In this document: positions 1 through 5,971 of the stretch, in pieces
Numbering within the stretch: the first letter of the stretch is position 1
Layout of the letters: each line of letters opens with the position of its first letter
Source: Desulfobacteraceae bacterium
Lineage (GTDB): Bacteria > Desulfobacterota > Desulfobacteria > Desulfobacterales > Desulfobacteraceae
Assembly (NCBI GenBank): GCA_024225895.1
Contig: JAAEMC010000131.1
Coordinates: forward strand, 1 to 5,978
DNA: 5,978 bases
Direction: 5' to 3'
The notes under the pieces: model-generated
The model's input: the letters and a program-made list of their open reading frames with translations, nothing else
The model's database searches: none
What the model was told of the DNA's origin: nothing
Program-made: the position numbers and the translations under genes

Positions 1-1
1 A

Positions 2-496
2 GTCGCTGATGAAGCAGGAATCTCACCGGCAACAATATACAGGTATTTCCCGAGCCAGGAAGAGTTGTTTCATGAAGCGTTTATTCAGGAGATTTCAAGC
101 GCCAGCAAGGTGTTTAAATCAATGGTTCAAAAGGATAAGCCAGCCAGTATCGAAGAATTCGGAATAAAATTTGTTGATCATTTGATCGATAAAGAATCTA
201 CCTTTCAAATGATGACCTATTTGATGCTTAAAGATGACCTGGCCCATCCTGTCATGGGAAAGTTTGATTCCGTAACCAAGATTCTCTTTGATCTGTTTAC
301 AAAGCTGCTGGAACGTCATGGTGTGGCAGAGGATGATGCGCGGATTTATTCCCATTCTTTTATTGCCTCCATCACCGGGATATTAATGACATTCAGAAAT
401 TATCCGTTGAAAACCAAGGCAAAGATCAGGGACTATATAATTAAGATTGTCAAAATCACTTCTTCACTTTATTCAGAACAACTCTTAGATAAATAA
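2..496 (+). CDS. TetR/AcrR-family transcriptional regulator, 5'-truncated by the window edge
   Basis: This frame is open from the left edge to the TAA at 494-496 and gives 164 visible residues. The first 27 residues read as the end of a TetR-type helix-turn-helix: 'VADEAGISPATIYRYFPS' is the turn and recognition helix, followed by 'QEELFHEAF', the usual helix-4 entry. About 20-35 N-terminal residues are probably missing, since family members are usually near 190-210 aa. The rest is an all-helical region with no strong motif, as expected for the variable ligand-binding and dimerisation domain, so the ligand cannot be named. The TTG at 65 is not the start, because the DNA-binding domain lies upstream of it. 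TetR proteins are usually dimeric repressors, often of a neighbouring gene. A terminator separates this gene from the operon to the right, so regulation of that operon is possible but not shown. Family assignment is confident; function is unknown. Confidence 0.9.
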   Translation, partial: VADEAGISPATIYRYFPSQEELFHEAFIQEISSASKVFKSMVQKDKPASIEEFGIKFVDHLIDKESTFQMMTYLMLKDDLAHPVMGKFDSVTKILFDLFTKLLERHGVAEDDARIYSHSFIASITGILMTFRNYPLKTKAKIRDYIIKIVKITSSLYSEQLLDK

Positions 497-507
497 TATC
501 AGATATG

Positions 508-545
508 AACAGGGGGATGGAAGTTTATTCCCCCTGTTTTTATTT
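508..545 (+). terminator. Rho-independent terminator after the TetR-family gene
   Basis: A perfect 10-bp inverted repeat pairs 508-517 (AACAGGGGGA) with 529-538 (TCCCCCTGTT) around an 11-nt loop. It begins 11 nt after the TAA stop and runs into a T-rich tract (537-541, then ATTTAT). The GC-rich core of the stem plus the U tract is the classic intrinsic terminator layout. It should end the regulator transcript and insulate the downstream operon. Confidence 0.88.
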
Positions 546-555
546 ATACAGGCCC

Positions 556-568
556 TGGAATTTTTCCA
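556..568. repeat. Short palindrome TGGAA-N3-TTCCA
   Basis: TGGAA (556-560) and TTCCA (564-568) form a perfect 5-bp inverted repeat with a 3-nt spacer, about 50 bp upstream of the predicted -35 box. It could be a protein-binding half-site pair or chance; no matching second copy was seen in the intergenic region. No binding factor can be assigned from sequence. Confidence 0.3.
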
Positions 569-618
569 AATTTATGCTGTTGTGCAAACAGGCAGCCATA
601 CATGTTATAGCCTTGTAC

Positions 619-646
619 TTGACACCGTGAGTGATCGTACTATATT
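619..646 (+). promoter_or_regulatory. Predicted sigma70-type promoter of the MoxR/Bat operon
   Basis: A perfect -35 consensus TTGACA (619-624) is followed after 16 bp by TATATT (641-646), one mismatch from the TATAAT consensus. It sits between the upstream terminator and the first operon gene and is the only strong match I see in the intergenic stretch. Transcription would begin near 652-655, leaving an AT-rich leader of about 70 nt before the MoxR start. Spacing is 1 bp short of the optimum. No experimental support is available. Confidence 0.7.
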
Positions 647-673
647 AGTTTAAAATTATGATTATTTTAATGG

Positions 674-693
674 GTAATTGTTTTTGTAATTAC
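674..693. repeat. AT-rich inverted repeat in the operon leader
   Basis: GTAATT (674-679) and AATTAC (688-693) are exact inverted copies separated by 8 nt, downstream of the predicted transcription start and about 30 nt before the MoxR start codon. It could form a weak RNA hairpin or be an operator-like palindrome. Because the surrounding leader is very AT-rich, chance occurrence is quite possible. Confidence 0.3.
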
Positions 694-722
694 TTGAATT
701 TAAATAGGATTTTAAAAATATC

Positions 723-1697
723 ATGGAACAGATAAAAGCCGCAATAGAAGAAAAGCATGTTTTAATTAATCAGATCAGAAGTGAGATAAAAAAAGAACTC
801 GTGGGCCAGGACAAACTGGTTGACAGCCTTTTGACCGGGCTTTTGACTGCAGGGCATATCCTCATTGAAGGGGTGCCCGGACTTGCGAAAACCAGTGCTG
901 TAAAAGCATTGGCTTCGGCGGTGCAGGCAAGTTTTAAAAGGATTCAGTTTACGCCGGATCTATTGCCCGCCGATCTGACAGGCACCGAGGTGTACAGGCC
1001 AAAAACAGGGGATTTTATCATTCGCAAAGGACCTGTTTTCCATCAGATTATCCTGGCAGATGAAATTAACCGGGCGCCTTCAAAAGTCCAGTCCGCACTG
1101 TTGGAGGCCATGCAGGAAAAACAGGTGACCATCGGCGATCAGACCTTTGATCTGCCGGCGCCTTTTCTGGTTCTGGCTACCCAGAATCCCATTGAGCAGG
1201 AAGGAACATATCCCCTGCCCGAAGCACAGGTGGACCGATTCATGCTCAAGGTTTTGATAGATTATCCGGACAAAGGCCAGGAACTTGAGATTTTAAAAAA
1301 GAACAGCTTTGAAAAGCCGGACTTAATTACGCCTGTTATTACGCCCGAACAGCTGTCGGATATGTCCAAGCTTGTTGATCAGATCTATGTGGATGAAAAA
1401 CTCAAAGAATATATTGTCAACCTTGTTTTCAGTACCAGAGAGCCGGAAAAATACGGCATGGATTTAAAAGAATATATCGAGTATGGAGCATCGCCCAGGG
1501 CCAGCATTAATCTGGCAAAGGCAGCAAGAGTCAATGCGTTTTTAGCATCCAGGGCCTATGTGACTCCCCAGGATATTAAAATAGTGGCCCCGGATGTACT
1601 GCGCCATAGGATCATCCTTTCCTTTGAAGCTGAAGCCGAAGATATCAGTTGTGATGATATTATTGCAAGGGTCTTTGATTCTGTTGAGGTACCTTAA
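723..1697 (+). CDS. MoxR-family AAA+ ATPase
   Basis: This 324-aa cytoplasmic ATPase of the MoxR family is thought to act as a chaperone that remodels or activates VWA-domain partners by ATP hydrolysis. Visible landmarks are Walker A GVPGLAKT (residues 50-57), Walker B ending in LADEINRAPS with D113/E114, sensor 1 at ATQNP (N155), an arginine-finger candidate in EAQVDRF (R172), and sensor 2 in GASPRA (R259). The C-terminal helical lid runs to the end, and the length is typical of MoxR proteins at about 310-330 aa. An in-frame TAG at 705-707 excludes a longer product. The ribosome site is modest: AGGA at 706-709, 13 nt from the ATG. It is the first gene of the operon and lies 6 nt ahead of the DUF58 gene, the usual partner order. 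All catalytic residues look intact. The family is certain; the client is inferred to be one or more of the downstream VWA proteins. Confidence 0.96.
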   Translation: MEQIKAAIEEKHVLINQIRSEIKKELVGQDKLVDSLLTGLLTAGHILIEGVPGLAKTSAVKALASAVQASFKRIQFTPDLLPADLTGTEVYRPKTGDFIIRKGPVFHQIILADEINRAPSKVQSALLEAMQEKQVTIGDQTFDLPAPFLVLATQNPIEQEGTYPLPEAQVDRFMLKVLIDYPDKGQELEILKKNSFEKPDLITPVITPEQLSDMSKLVDQIYVDEKLKEYIVNLVFSTREPEKYGMDLKEYIEYGASPRASINLAKAARVNAFLASRAYVTPQDIKIVAPDVLRHRIILSFEAEAEDISCDDIIARVFDSVEVP

Positions 1698-1703
1698 AAA
1701 ATA

Positions 1704-2582
1704 ATGATTCCCGCTCATATTATAAAAAAAATAAAGCGGATACACATCAAATCCAGCCGCTCGGTCAATACCATAATGGCCGGCCAGTATAAATCCGTGT
1801 TCAAAGGATCGGGTATTGAATTTGAGGAGGTCAGGGAATACAGTCCCGGGGATGACGTTAAATCCATTGACTGGAAAGTATCGGCAAGGCTTGGCAAGCC
1901 CTTTATAAAATTGTACAGGGAAGAGCGCGAAAGTATTGTTATGCTGCTGATTGACATGAGCGCCTCCCAAAAATTCGGTACCCGTTTTGGCAAAAAACTT
2001 GAGAAAACGGCTGAGGCCGCATCTGTTCTGGCCTTTAACGCCATAAAAAACAACGACAAGGTCGGGGTGATTTTTTTCACGGACCAGGTGGAAAAATACA
2101 TCCCTCCTAAAAAGGGTTCAAGCCATATATGGCGGGTCATAAAGGAAATTTTTACCTTTTCGCCCCAGGGACACGGCACCAATATTTCCGCTGCTCTTGA
2201 TTATCTTTGTAGTATATCAAAAAAAAGAACATTTTCATTTGTCCTGTCTGATTTCTTGGGTGAGAATTACCAGAAAAGTTTGAAAACCGTCCGCCAAAAA
2301 CACGAGATCATTGGTATCCATATCCATGATCCGGGAGAATATAATCTCCCCCCAAAGGGCATCATAGCTTTATCTGATCTTGAAACAGGACAGGTAAGGT
2401 CTTTTGATGCATCGGACAAGAAGACACGAGCCTATTTTGAAATGATAAAAACAATGCAAATGAAAGAAACCCTGGATATTTTTTCCCGGGCCAAAAGTGA
2501 TCTCATTGCTCTTGAAACAAGTGCGTCGGTTTCTGATACATTGTCTGCCTATTTCAGGTATAGGGAGAGGCGAATTAGGTAG
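1704..2582 (+). CDS. DUF58 domain protein with VWA-like fold
   Basis: This is a 292-aa soluble protein with no evident signal peptide or membrane span, so it is probably cytoplasmic like the MoxR ATPase before it. The DUF58 signature is plain: FEEVREYSPGDD (residues 40-51), SIDWKVSAR (54-62), then IKLYREERE (68-76). A VWA-like segment follows with a MIDAS-type DMSAS (84-88), a threonine in GHGTN (T159), and LSD (D183), so the metal-binding set appears complete. Length matches the short, membrane-free DUF58 type rather than the longer form with N-terminal spans. A GAGG at 1686-1689 inside the end of the MoxR gene is a rather distant ribosome site, so translational coupling is likely. Its stop codon directly abuts the next start. 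DUF58 proteins nearly always accompany MoxR ATPases; the biochemical role is not established. Confidence 0.94.
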   Translation: MIPAHIIKKIKRIHIKSSRSVNTIMAGQYKSVFKGSGIEFEEVREYSPGDDVKSIDWKVSARLGKPFIKLYREERESIVMLLIDMSASQKFGTRFGKKLEKTAEAASVLAFNAIKNNDKVGVIFFTDQVEKYIPPKKGSSHIWRVIKEIFTFSPQGHGTNISAALDYLCSISKKRTFSFVLSDFLGENYQKSLKTVRQKHEIIGIHIHDPGEYNLPPKGIIALSDLETGQVRSFDASDKKTRAYFEMIKTMQMKETLDIFSRAKSDLIALETSASVSDTLSAYFRYRERRIR

Positions 2583-3125
2583 ATGAAAGATATCCACGAC
2601 ATACGGCCGCCGGTTTTGATCGGCATGGATCCGGCACTCATCAAAACGGTATTGTGGGCTGCCCTGGTTTTTTTGGCCGGGTTGCTGATCTTTTTTTTGG
2701 TTAAAAAGTTTTGGAAGAAACGGGGCCGAAAACTCAAGGATCTGCCCCTGCTGCCCGCACCCCTTCCACCCTTTGAAACTGCTATAAAGGAACTGGAATT
2801 TTTGTTGGCAAACCATATTAATGAACACCGTCTTTTTTATTTTTACTTAACTGCGATTTTAAAAAAGTATGTCGGCAGAACCTTTGGTTTTCATGCCACG
2901 GAAATGACTACCCAGGAATTTTTGAAATACATAAATACCCTTGGGACAACCACAAAAATAATATCTGCTTTATCCGGCTTTCTCAAATCTTCGGACCAGT
3001 TTAAATATGCCGGAATCAATCCGGATAAAAACCGGGTAAAAGAAGATCATGCCCTTGTAAGAGAGATGATTGAGAATATAGACACCACTTTGCCGCCCCT
3101 TGAGGCAGAACCACAAGGAAGGTGA
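2583..3125 (+). CDS. Small single-span membrane protein, DUF4381-like, of the Bat operon
   Basis: This is a 180-aa protein with one clear transmembrane helix at about residues 22-40, followed by a strongly basic stretch (KKFWKKRGRK, 41-50). By the positive-inside rule the short N-terminus (containing DIRPP, 6-10) is periplasmic and the C-domain cytoplasmic. The C-domain carries the pattern usual for DUF4381-like proteins in MoxR/VWA operons: a helix starting at FETAIKELEFLL (64-75), then FYFYLTAILKKYVG (85-98), then ATEMTTQEFL (105-114). The ATG directly abuts the TAG of the DUF58 gene. A purine-rich GGGAGAGG at 2563-2570 (12 nt away) could bind ribosomes, but coupling seems likely. I assign it by layout and these motifs rather than a strong family signature, so the DUF4381 name is less sure than the operon membership. 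The function is unknown; it may tie the cytoplasmic ATPase/DUF58 pair to the membrane VWA proteins. Confidence 0.8.
   Translation: MKDIHDIRPPVLIGMDPALIKTVLWAALVFLAGLLIFFLVKKFWKKRGRKLKDLPLLPAPLPPFETAIKELEFLLANHINEHRLFYFYLTAILKKYVGRTFGFHATEMTTQEFLKYINTLGTTTKIISALSGFLKSSDQFKYAGINPDKNRVKEDHALVREMIENIDTTLPPLEAEPQGR
3115..3125 (+). promoter_or_regulatory. Ribosome binding site fixing the BatA start at 3130
   Basis: AAGGAAGGTGA resembles the full anti-16S complement with one extra A. Its GGAAGG core (3117-3122) is 7 nt from the ATG at 3130 and overlaps the stop codon of the preceding gene (TGA 3123-3125). This placement supports ATG 3130 as the start over the in-frame TTG at 3100, which lies upstream of the site. 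Confidence 0.75.
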
Positions 3126-3129
3126 AGGA

Positions 3130-4125
3130 ATGTTCAGGTTTGCCTCCCCCATATTTTTTGCCCTGGTGATTTTTCTTTTTTTGATCCTGTTTTTAAAAAT
3201 CAGGCGTAAAGATATCTCACAACTGCGGACTGCTTCTTTAAAAAAAATAGATACATTTTCCCCGACTTTTGGGGTATGGATATCCAAAGTGCTGCCCGCT
3301 TTAAAGTACCTGGCGGTTTTGTTGTTGATCACGGCGCTTGCAAGGCCCCAATTGGGCAATCAAAAAACCAATGTTTCAACAGAAGGGATCAATATTATCC
3401 TGGCCCTGGATCTTTCCGAATCCATGAGGGCTTTAGATTTTAAAAGAGATAATGAGATTGTGACAAGGCTGGATGCCGTCAAGGGGGTGGTCTCAGATTT
3501 CATTCTTCAGCGGCAGGGAGATAGGATCGGTATGGTGGTCTTTGGGTCCAATGCCTTTACCCAGCTGCCATTGACGCGGGATTACAATACAATCGCCTTT
3601 ATGCTGGAGAAACTCAAAATTGGTGCAGCCGGCCCCACTACAGCCATTGGCGATGCCATTGGAATTTCCTTAAAGCGCCTGGAGGATATTAAGGCCAAGT
3701 CCAACATCATTATTCTGCTAACCGACGGAAAGAGCAATGCCGGTCAGATATCCTGGCAGGATGCCTCGGATATTGCAGCCCAAAGGGGGGTGAAAATTTA
3801 CACCATTGGGGTGGGAACAAAGGGGAAAGCGCCTTACCTTGAAAATACAATTTTTGGCCAGCGCTATGTTTATAAGCCGGTGGATGTTGATCTTGATGCA
3901 TTGAAAACCATTGCAAAAAAAACCAATGCCGTCTTTTATGCGGCCAAAGATACTGCAGCCTTAAAAGGCATTTATGACCGGATCAACGCCCTTGAAAAGA
4001 CAAAGGTTGAAGTTGAGAAATGGGTTGAGTATAAAGAACTCTATCCATGGTTTTTGATTACGGGCCTTTTGCTTTTGGGGGTTCAGATATTCCTGGTAAA
4101 TACACGGTTTTTAAGGATACCTTAA
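3130..4125 (+). CDS. batA: BatA-like inner-membrane VWA protein
   Basis: This 331-aa protein has the classic Bat architecture. There are two N-terminal membrane spans (about residues 5-23 and 54-71), a VWA domain (about 85-285), and a C-terminal span (about 306-324). The span ends in ALARPQ (69-74), a hallmark of BatA/BatB proteins. The MIDAS appears complete: DLSESM (94-99), a threonine in PTTAIGDAIG (T170/T171), and LLTDGKSNAG (D199). The loop between the first spans is basic (KIRRK, 23-27), so by the positive-inside rule the VWA domain faces the periplasm. ATG 3130 follows the previous stop by 4 nt and has the best ribosome site of the operon. An in-frame TTG at 3100 would add ten charged residues in front of the first span and overlap the upstream gene, so it is rejected. 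Bat proteins were named for oxygen tolerance in Bacteroides; here the role is inferred only by family. Confidence 0.9.
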   Translation: MFRFASPIFFALVIFLFLILFLKIRRKDISQLRTASLKKIDTFSPTFGVWISKVLPALKYLAVLLLITALARPQLGNQKTNVSTEGINIILALDLSESMRALDFKRDNEIVTRLDAVKGVVSDFILQRQGDRIGMVVFGSNAFTQLPLTRDYNTIAFMLEKLKIGAAGPTTAIGDAIGISLKRLEDIKAKSNIIILLTDGKSNAGQISWQDASDIAAQRGVKIYTIGVGTKGKAPYLENTIFGQRYVYKPVDVDLDALKTIAKKTNAVFYAAKDTAALKGIYDRINALEKTKVEVEKWVEYKELYPWFLITGLLLLGVQIFLVNTRFLRIP

Positions 4126-4126
4126 G

Positions 4127-5965
4127 ATGAAATTTTTACATCCGGATATGCTCTATTTCCTTTGGGCCGTTGTCTTTATTTTCAGCATCATGGTTTACGG
4201 TATTCGAAAAAGAAAAAAAGTCCTGTTCCAATTTGCAAGTTCCCGTATTTTGTCTGTCCTTATCCCGGGGTACAGCCGCAACCGTCCCTGGGTGAAAGCG
4301 GTTCTGCTCTCTTTTGCCTTTGGGTTTGCCGTCATGGCCTTGTCCGGACCCTTAATGGGGTACCGCTGGGAAAAGACAACAACCCGGGGTGTGGATATTA
4401 TGATTGCCTTGGATTGTTCAAGGTCCATGCTGGCCCAGGACATAAAGCCCAACCGTTTGGAACGGGCCAAAAGAGAGATCATTGATTTGTTAAGAATGAT
4501 AAAAGGGGACCGGGCAGGCTTGGTAGCCTTTTCGGGAACTGCCATCCTTCAGTGCCCATTGACTCTGGACCACCAGGCTTTTAACATCTTTTTACGGGTC
4601 CTGGGCCCGGATTACCTGCCGGTCGGCGGCACCAGGCTGGATACAGCCATAAATACCTGTCTGGAGGCCTTTGAAGAGAATGTGGATACCCAAAAAGCCA
4701 TTATCCTGATTACGGATGGGGAAAATACGGCAGGTGATGTGGAAAAGACCGTTAATAAACTCTCAGAACAAGGGATTAAATTATTCTGCATTGGCGTAGG
4801 CAATCCGTCCGGTGCGCCCATACCGGATAAAGAAGGTGGTTTTAAAAAAGATAAACAGGGAAACATTATCTTATCCAAGGTGGATGAAAGCGGCCTTGAA
4901 AGGCTTTCAGCACTCACCAGCGGCAGGTATGTCCGGTCGGTGGCAGGCGATATGGACCTGGACCTCATATATACCAATGAAATTAAGGGGACCATGGAAC
5001 AAAAAACCCTTGAAAGCGGCAGAAGAAAGGTCTGGGAAAACCGTTACCAGTGGTTTTTGTTGCCCTGTGTAATCTTATTGCTGCTTGAATTACTGATCCC
5101 GGCTTTAAAAAAACCTTCCATACTGCCGATTATTTTTCTGGCAATTTTACTGCCTTTGGTTTTCCAACCAAAAGAGGCATCGGCCAATGCTACTTCCCAT
5201 GTTAAAGAAGGGGTCTCAGCCTTTGAAGAAAACCGGTTTGAGGATGCTAAAAAACATTTCATTGATGCCCAGCTTGAAAAGCCTGAAGACGAACAAATCT
5301 ATTTTAATATTGGGACGGCAGCATATAAGAATGGAGAGTTTGACCTGGCAGAGACGAATTTTTTAAAGGCCGCCCAATCCCATGATATCGTTTTAAGGCA
5401 CAAGGCCATGTATAATCTTGCCAATACGAGATTCAGGCTCGGCAAGCTGGATGATGCCATTAAAGAGTATGAAAAAATCGTTGAGCAGTATCCCCAAGAT
5501 AAAGAGGCCAAGGAAAACCTGGAATTTGTAAAGCAAAAAAAGAAAGAACAAAAACAGCAGTCTGATAAAGACTCTAAAGATAAAAAAGATTCCGACAGCC
5601 AGGACCAGAAGCAGTGCCAGGATCAGAACAAGAACCAGGATCAAAAAGAGCAGGGGCAACAGGATCAGAAAAATAAATCCAATGGGGAGAATGAGCAAAA
5701 GGATTCACAAAGCAAACCTGCACAATCATCTGAAAAAGAAAAAAAAGGTGACTCTTCATCAAAGCCGCAGCCAGGGGAAAACCAGGATCAAAAAGAGCAA
5801 CCCAAGCAGGATCAATCGGATCAGGCTTCCATGGCCGATGCAAAGGATGCAAGGCCTTCAGATGGACAAAAGGATAAGCAGAATATGCTCAACCGCCTTG
5901 AAGATATGCCCGGTATGGGATTGATGCCAAAGAAAGGAAATATCCACATTGAAAAGGACTGGTAA
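4127..5965 (+). CDS. batB: BatB-like VWA protein fused to a BatC-like TPR domain
   Basis: This 612-aa protein has the following order: spans at about residues 7-25 and 55-73, a VWA domain (about 87-295), a span at about 308-326, a second hydrophobic segment at about 331-347, TPR-like helices (about 354-470), a Q/K/D/S-rich linker (about 469-568), and a conserved-looking tail (586-612, ending EKDW). The MIDAS appears intact: DCSRSM (96-101), T169 in VGGTRLD, and ITDGEN (D197). The basic loop RKRKK (27-31) and KK at 328-329 put both VWA and TPR parts in the periplasm by the positive-inside rule. At least three TPR-like units are visible near 356-387, 388-422 and 424-458. The ATG lies 1 nt after the BatA stop, with AAGGA (4113-4117) 9 nt upstream. 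The first 330 residues match a complete BatB, and the rest resembles a separate BatC; such fusions are common in proteobacteria. The TPR part may bind the other Bat proteins, by family inference. Confidence 0.92.
   Translation: MKFLHPDMLYFLWAVVFIFSIMVYGIRKRKKVLFQFASSRILSVLIPGYSRNRPWVKAVLLSFAFGFAVMALSGPLMGYRWEKTTTRGVDIMIALDCSRSMLAQDIKPNRLERAKREIIDLLRMIKGDRAGLVAFSGTAILQCPLTLDHQAFNIFLRVLGPDYLPVGGTRLDTAINTCLEAFEENVDTQKAIILITDGENTAGDVEKTVNKLSEQGIKLFCIGVGNPSGAPIPDKEGGFKKDKQGNIILSKVDESGLERLSALTSGRYVRSVAGDMDLDLIYTNEIKGTMEQKTLESGRRKVWENRYQWFLLPCVILLLLELLIPALKKPSILPIIFLAILLPLVFQPKEASANATSHVKEGVSAFEENRFEDAKKHFIDAQLEKPEDEQIYFNIGTAAYKNGEFDLAETNFLKAAQSHDIVLRHKAMYNLANTRFRLGKLDDAIKEYEKIVEQYPQDKEAKENLEFVKQKKKEQKQQSDKDSKDKKDSDSQDQKQCQDQNKNQDQKEQGQQDQKNKSNGENEQKDSQSKPAQSSEKEKKGDSSSKPQPGENQDQKEQPKQDQSDQASMADAKDARPSDGQKDKQNMLNRLEDMPGMGLMPKKGNIHIEKDW
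5111..5191 (+). other. Signal-peptide-like segment at the BatB/TPR fusion joint
   Basis: Residues about 329-355 of the fusion protein read as a basic start (KKP), a long hydrophobic core (ILPIIFLAILLPLVF, 332-346), and a small-residue end ASANA (351-355), directly before the TPR region. This is the n-, h- and c-region layout of a Sec signal peptide with an AxA-type site, although it lies inside a long protein. It may serve as a fourth membrane span or as a cleavage site that releases the TPR part. The pattern is seen in the sequence; cleavage is inference. Confidence 0.5.
5531..5830 (+). repeat. Low-complexity Q/K/D/S-rich coding tract with internal direct repeats
   Basis: This tract codes for the linker at residues about 469-568 of the VWA-TPR fusion, made almost only of Q, K, D, S, E, N and G. 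The octamer CAGGATCA occurs five times (5618, 5636, 5660, 5783, 5807), always in the same frame and reading Gln-Asp-Gln. An exact 20-bp direct repeat lies at 5633-5652 and 5780-5799, 147 bp apart, and encodes NQDQKEQ twice (residues 503-509 and 552-558; the last codon is only partly inside the repeat). Similar charged linkers are usual after the TPR region in this family. Confidence 0.85.
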
Positions 5966-5971
5966 CAAAAA

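Noticed and set aside
65..496. TetR-like protein starting at the TTG at 65
   Set aside because: The frame is open to the left edge and codes for the helix-turn-helix upstream of 65, so this TTG is an internal leucine codon.
1542..2182. Long open frames on the minus strand across the MoxR/DUF58 junction
   Set aside because: They lie antisense to well-supported genes, show no recognisable domain, and have no promoter or ribosome site that stands out.
3100..3129. Longer BatA starting at TTG 3100
   Set aside because: It would add ten polar residues before the first membrane span, overlap the previous gene by 26 nt, and place the good ribosome site (3115-3125) inside the coding region. ATG 3130 is better.
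2370..3359. Minus-strand open frames opposite the 180-aa protein and its neighbours
   Set aside because: They are antisense shadows of coding sequence with skewed composition and no family resemblance.
5393..5698. Very hydrophobic minus-strand open frame suggesting a membrane peptide
   Set aside because: Its Leu/Ile/Phe-rich stretch is simply the complement of the Lys/Gln/Asp-rich linker codons on the plus strand.
5531..5830. Repeated CAGGATCA units as a CRISPR-like or regulatory array
   Set aside because: The copies are irregularly spaced, all in the same reading frame and all encode Gln-Asp-Gln, so protein-level low complexity explains them.
4127..5965. BatB/TPR fusion as a novel architecture or assembly error
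   Set aside because: The frame is continuous through the joint with no shift, and VWA-TPR fusions of about 600 aa are known in proteobacterial Bat operons.
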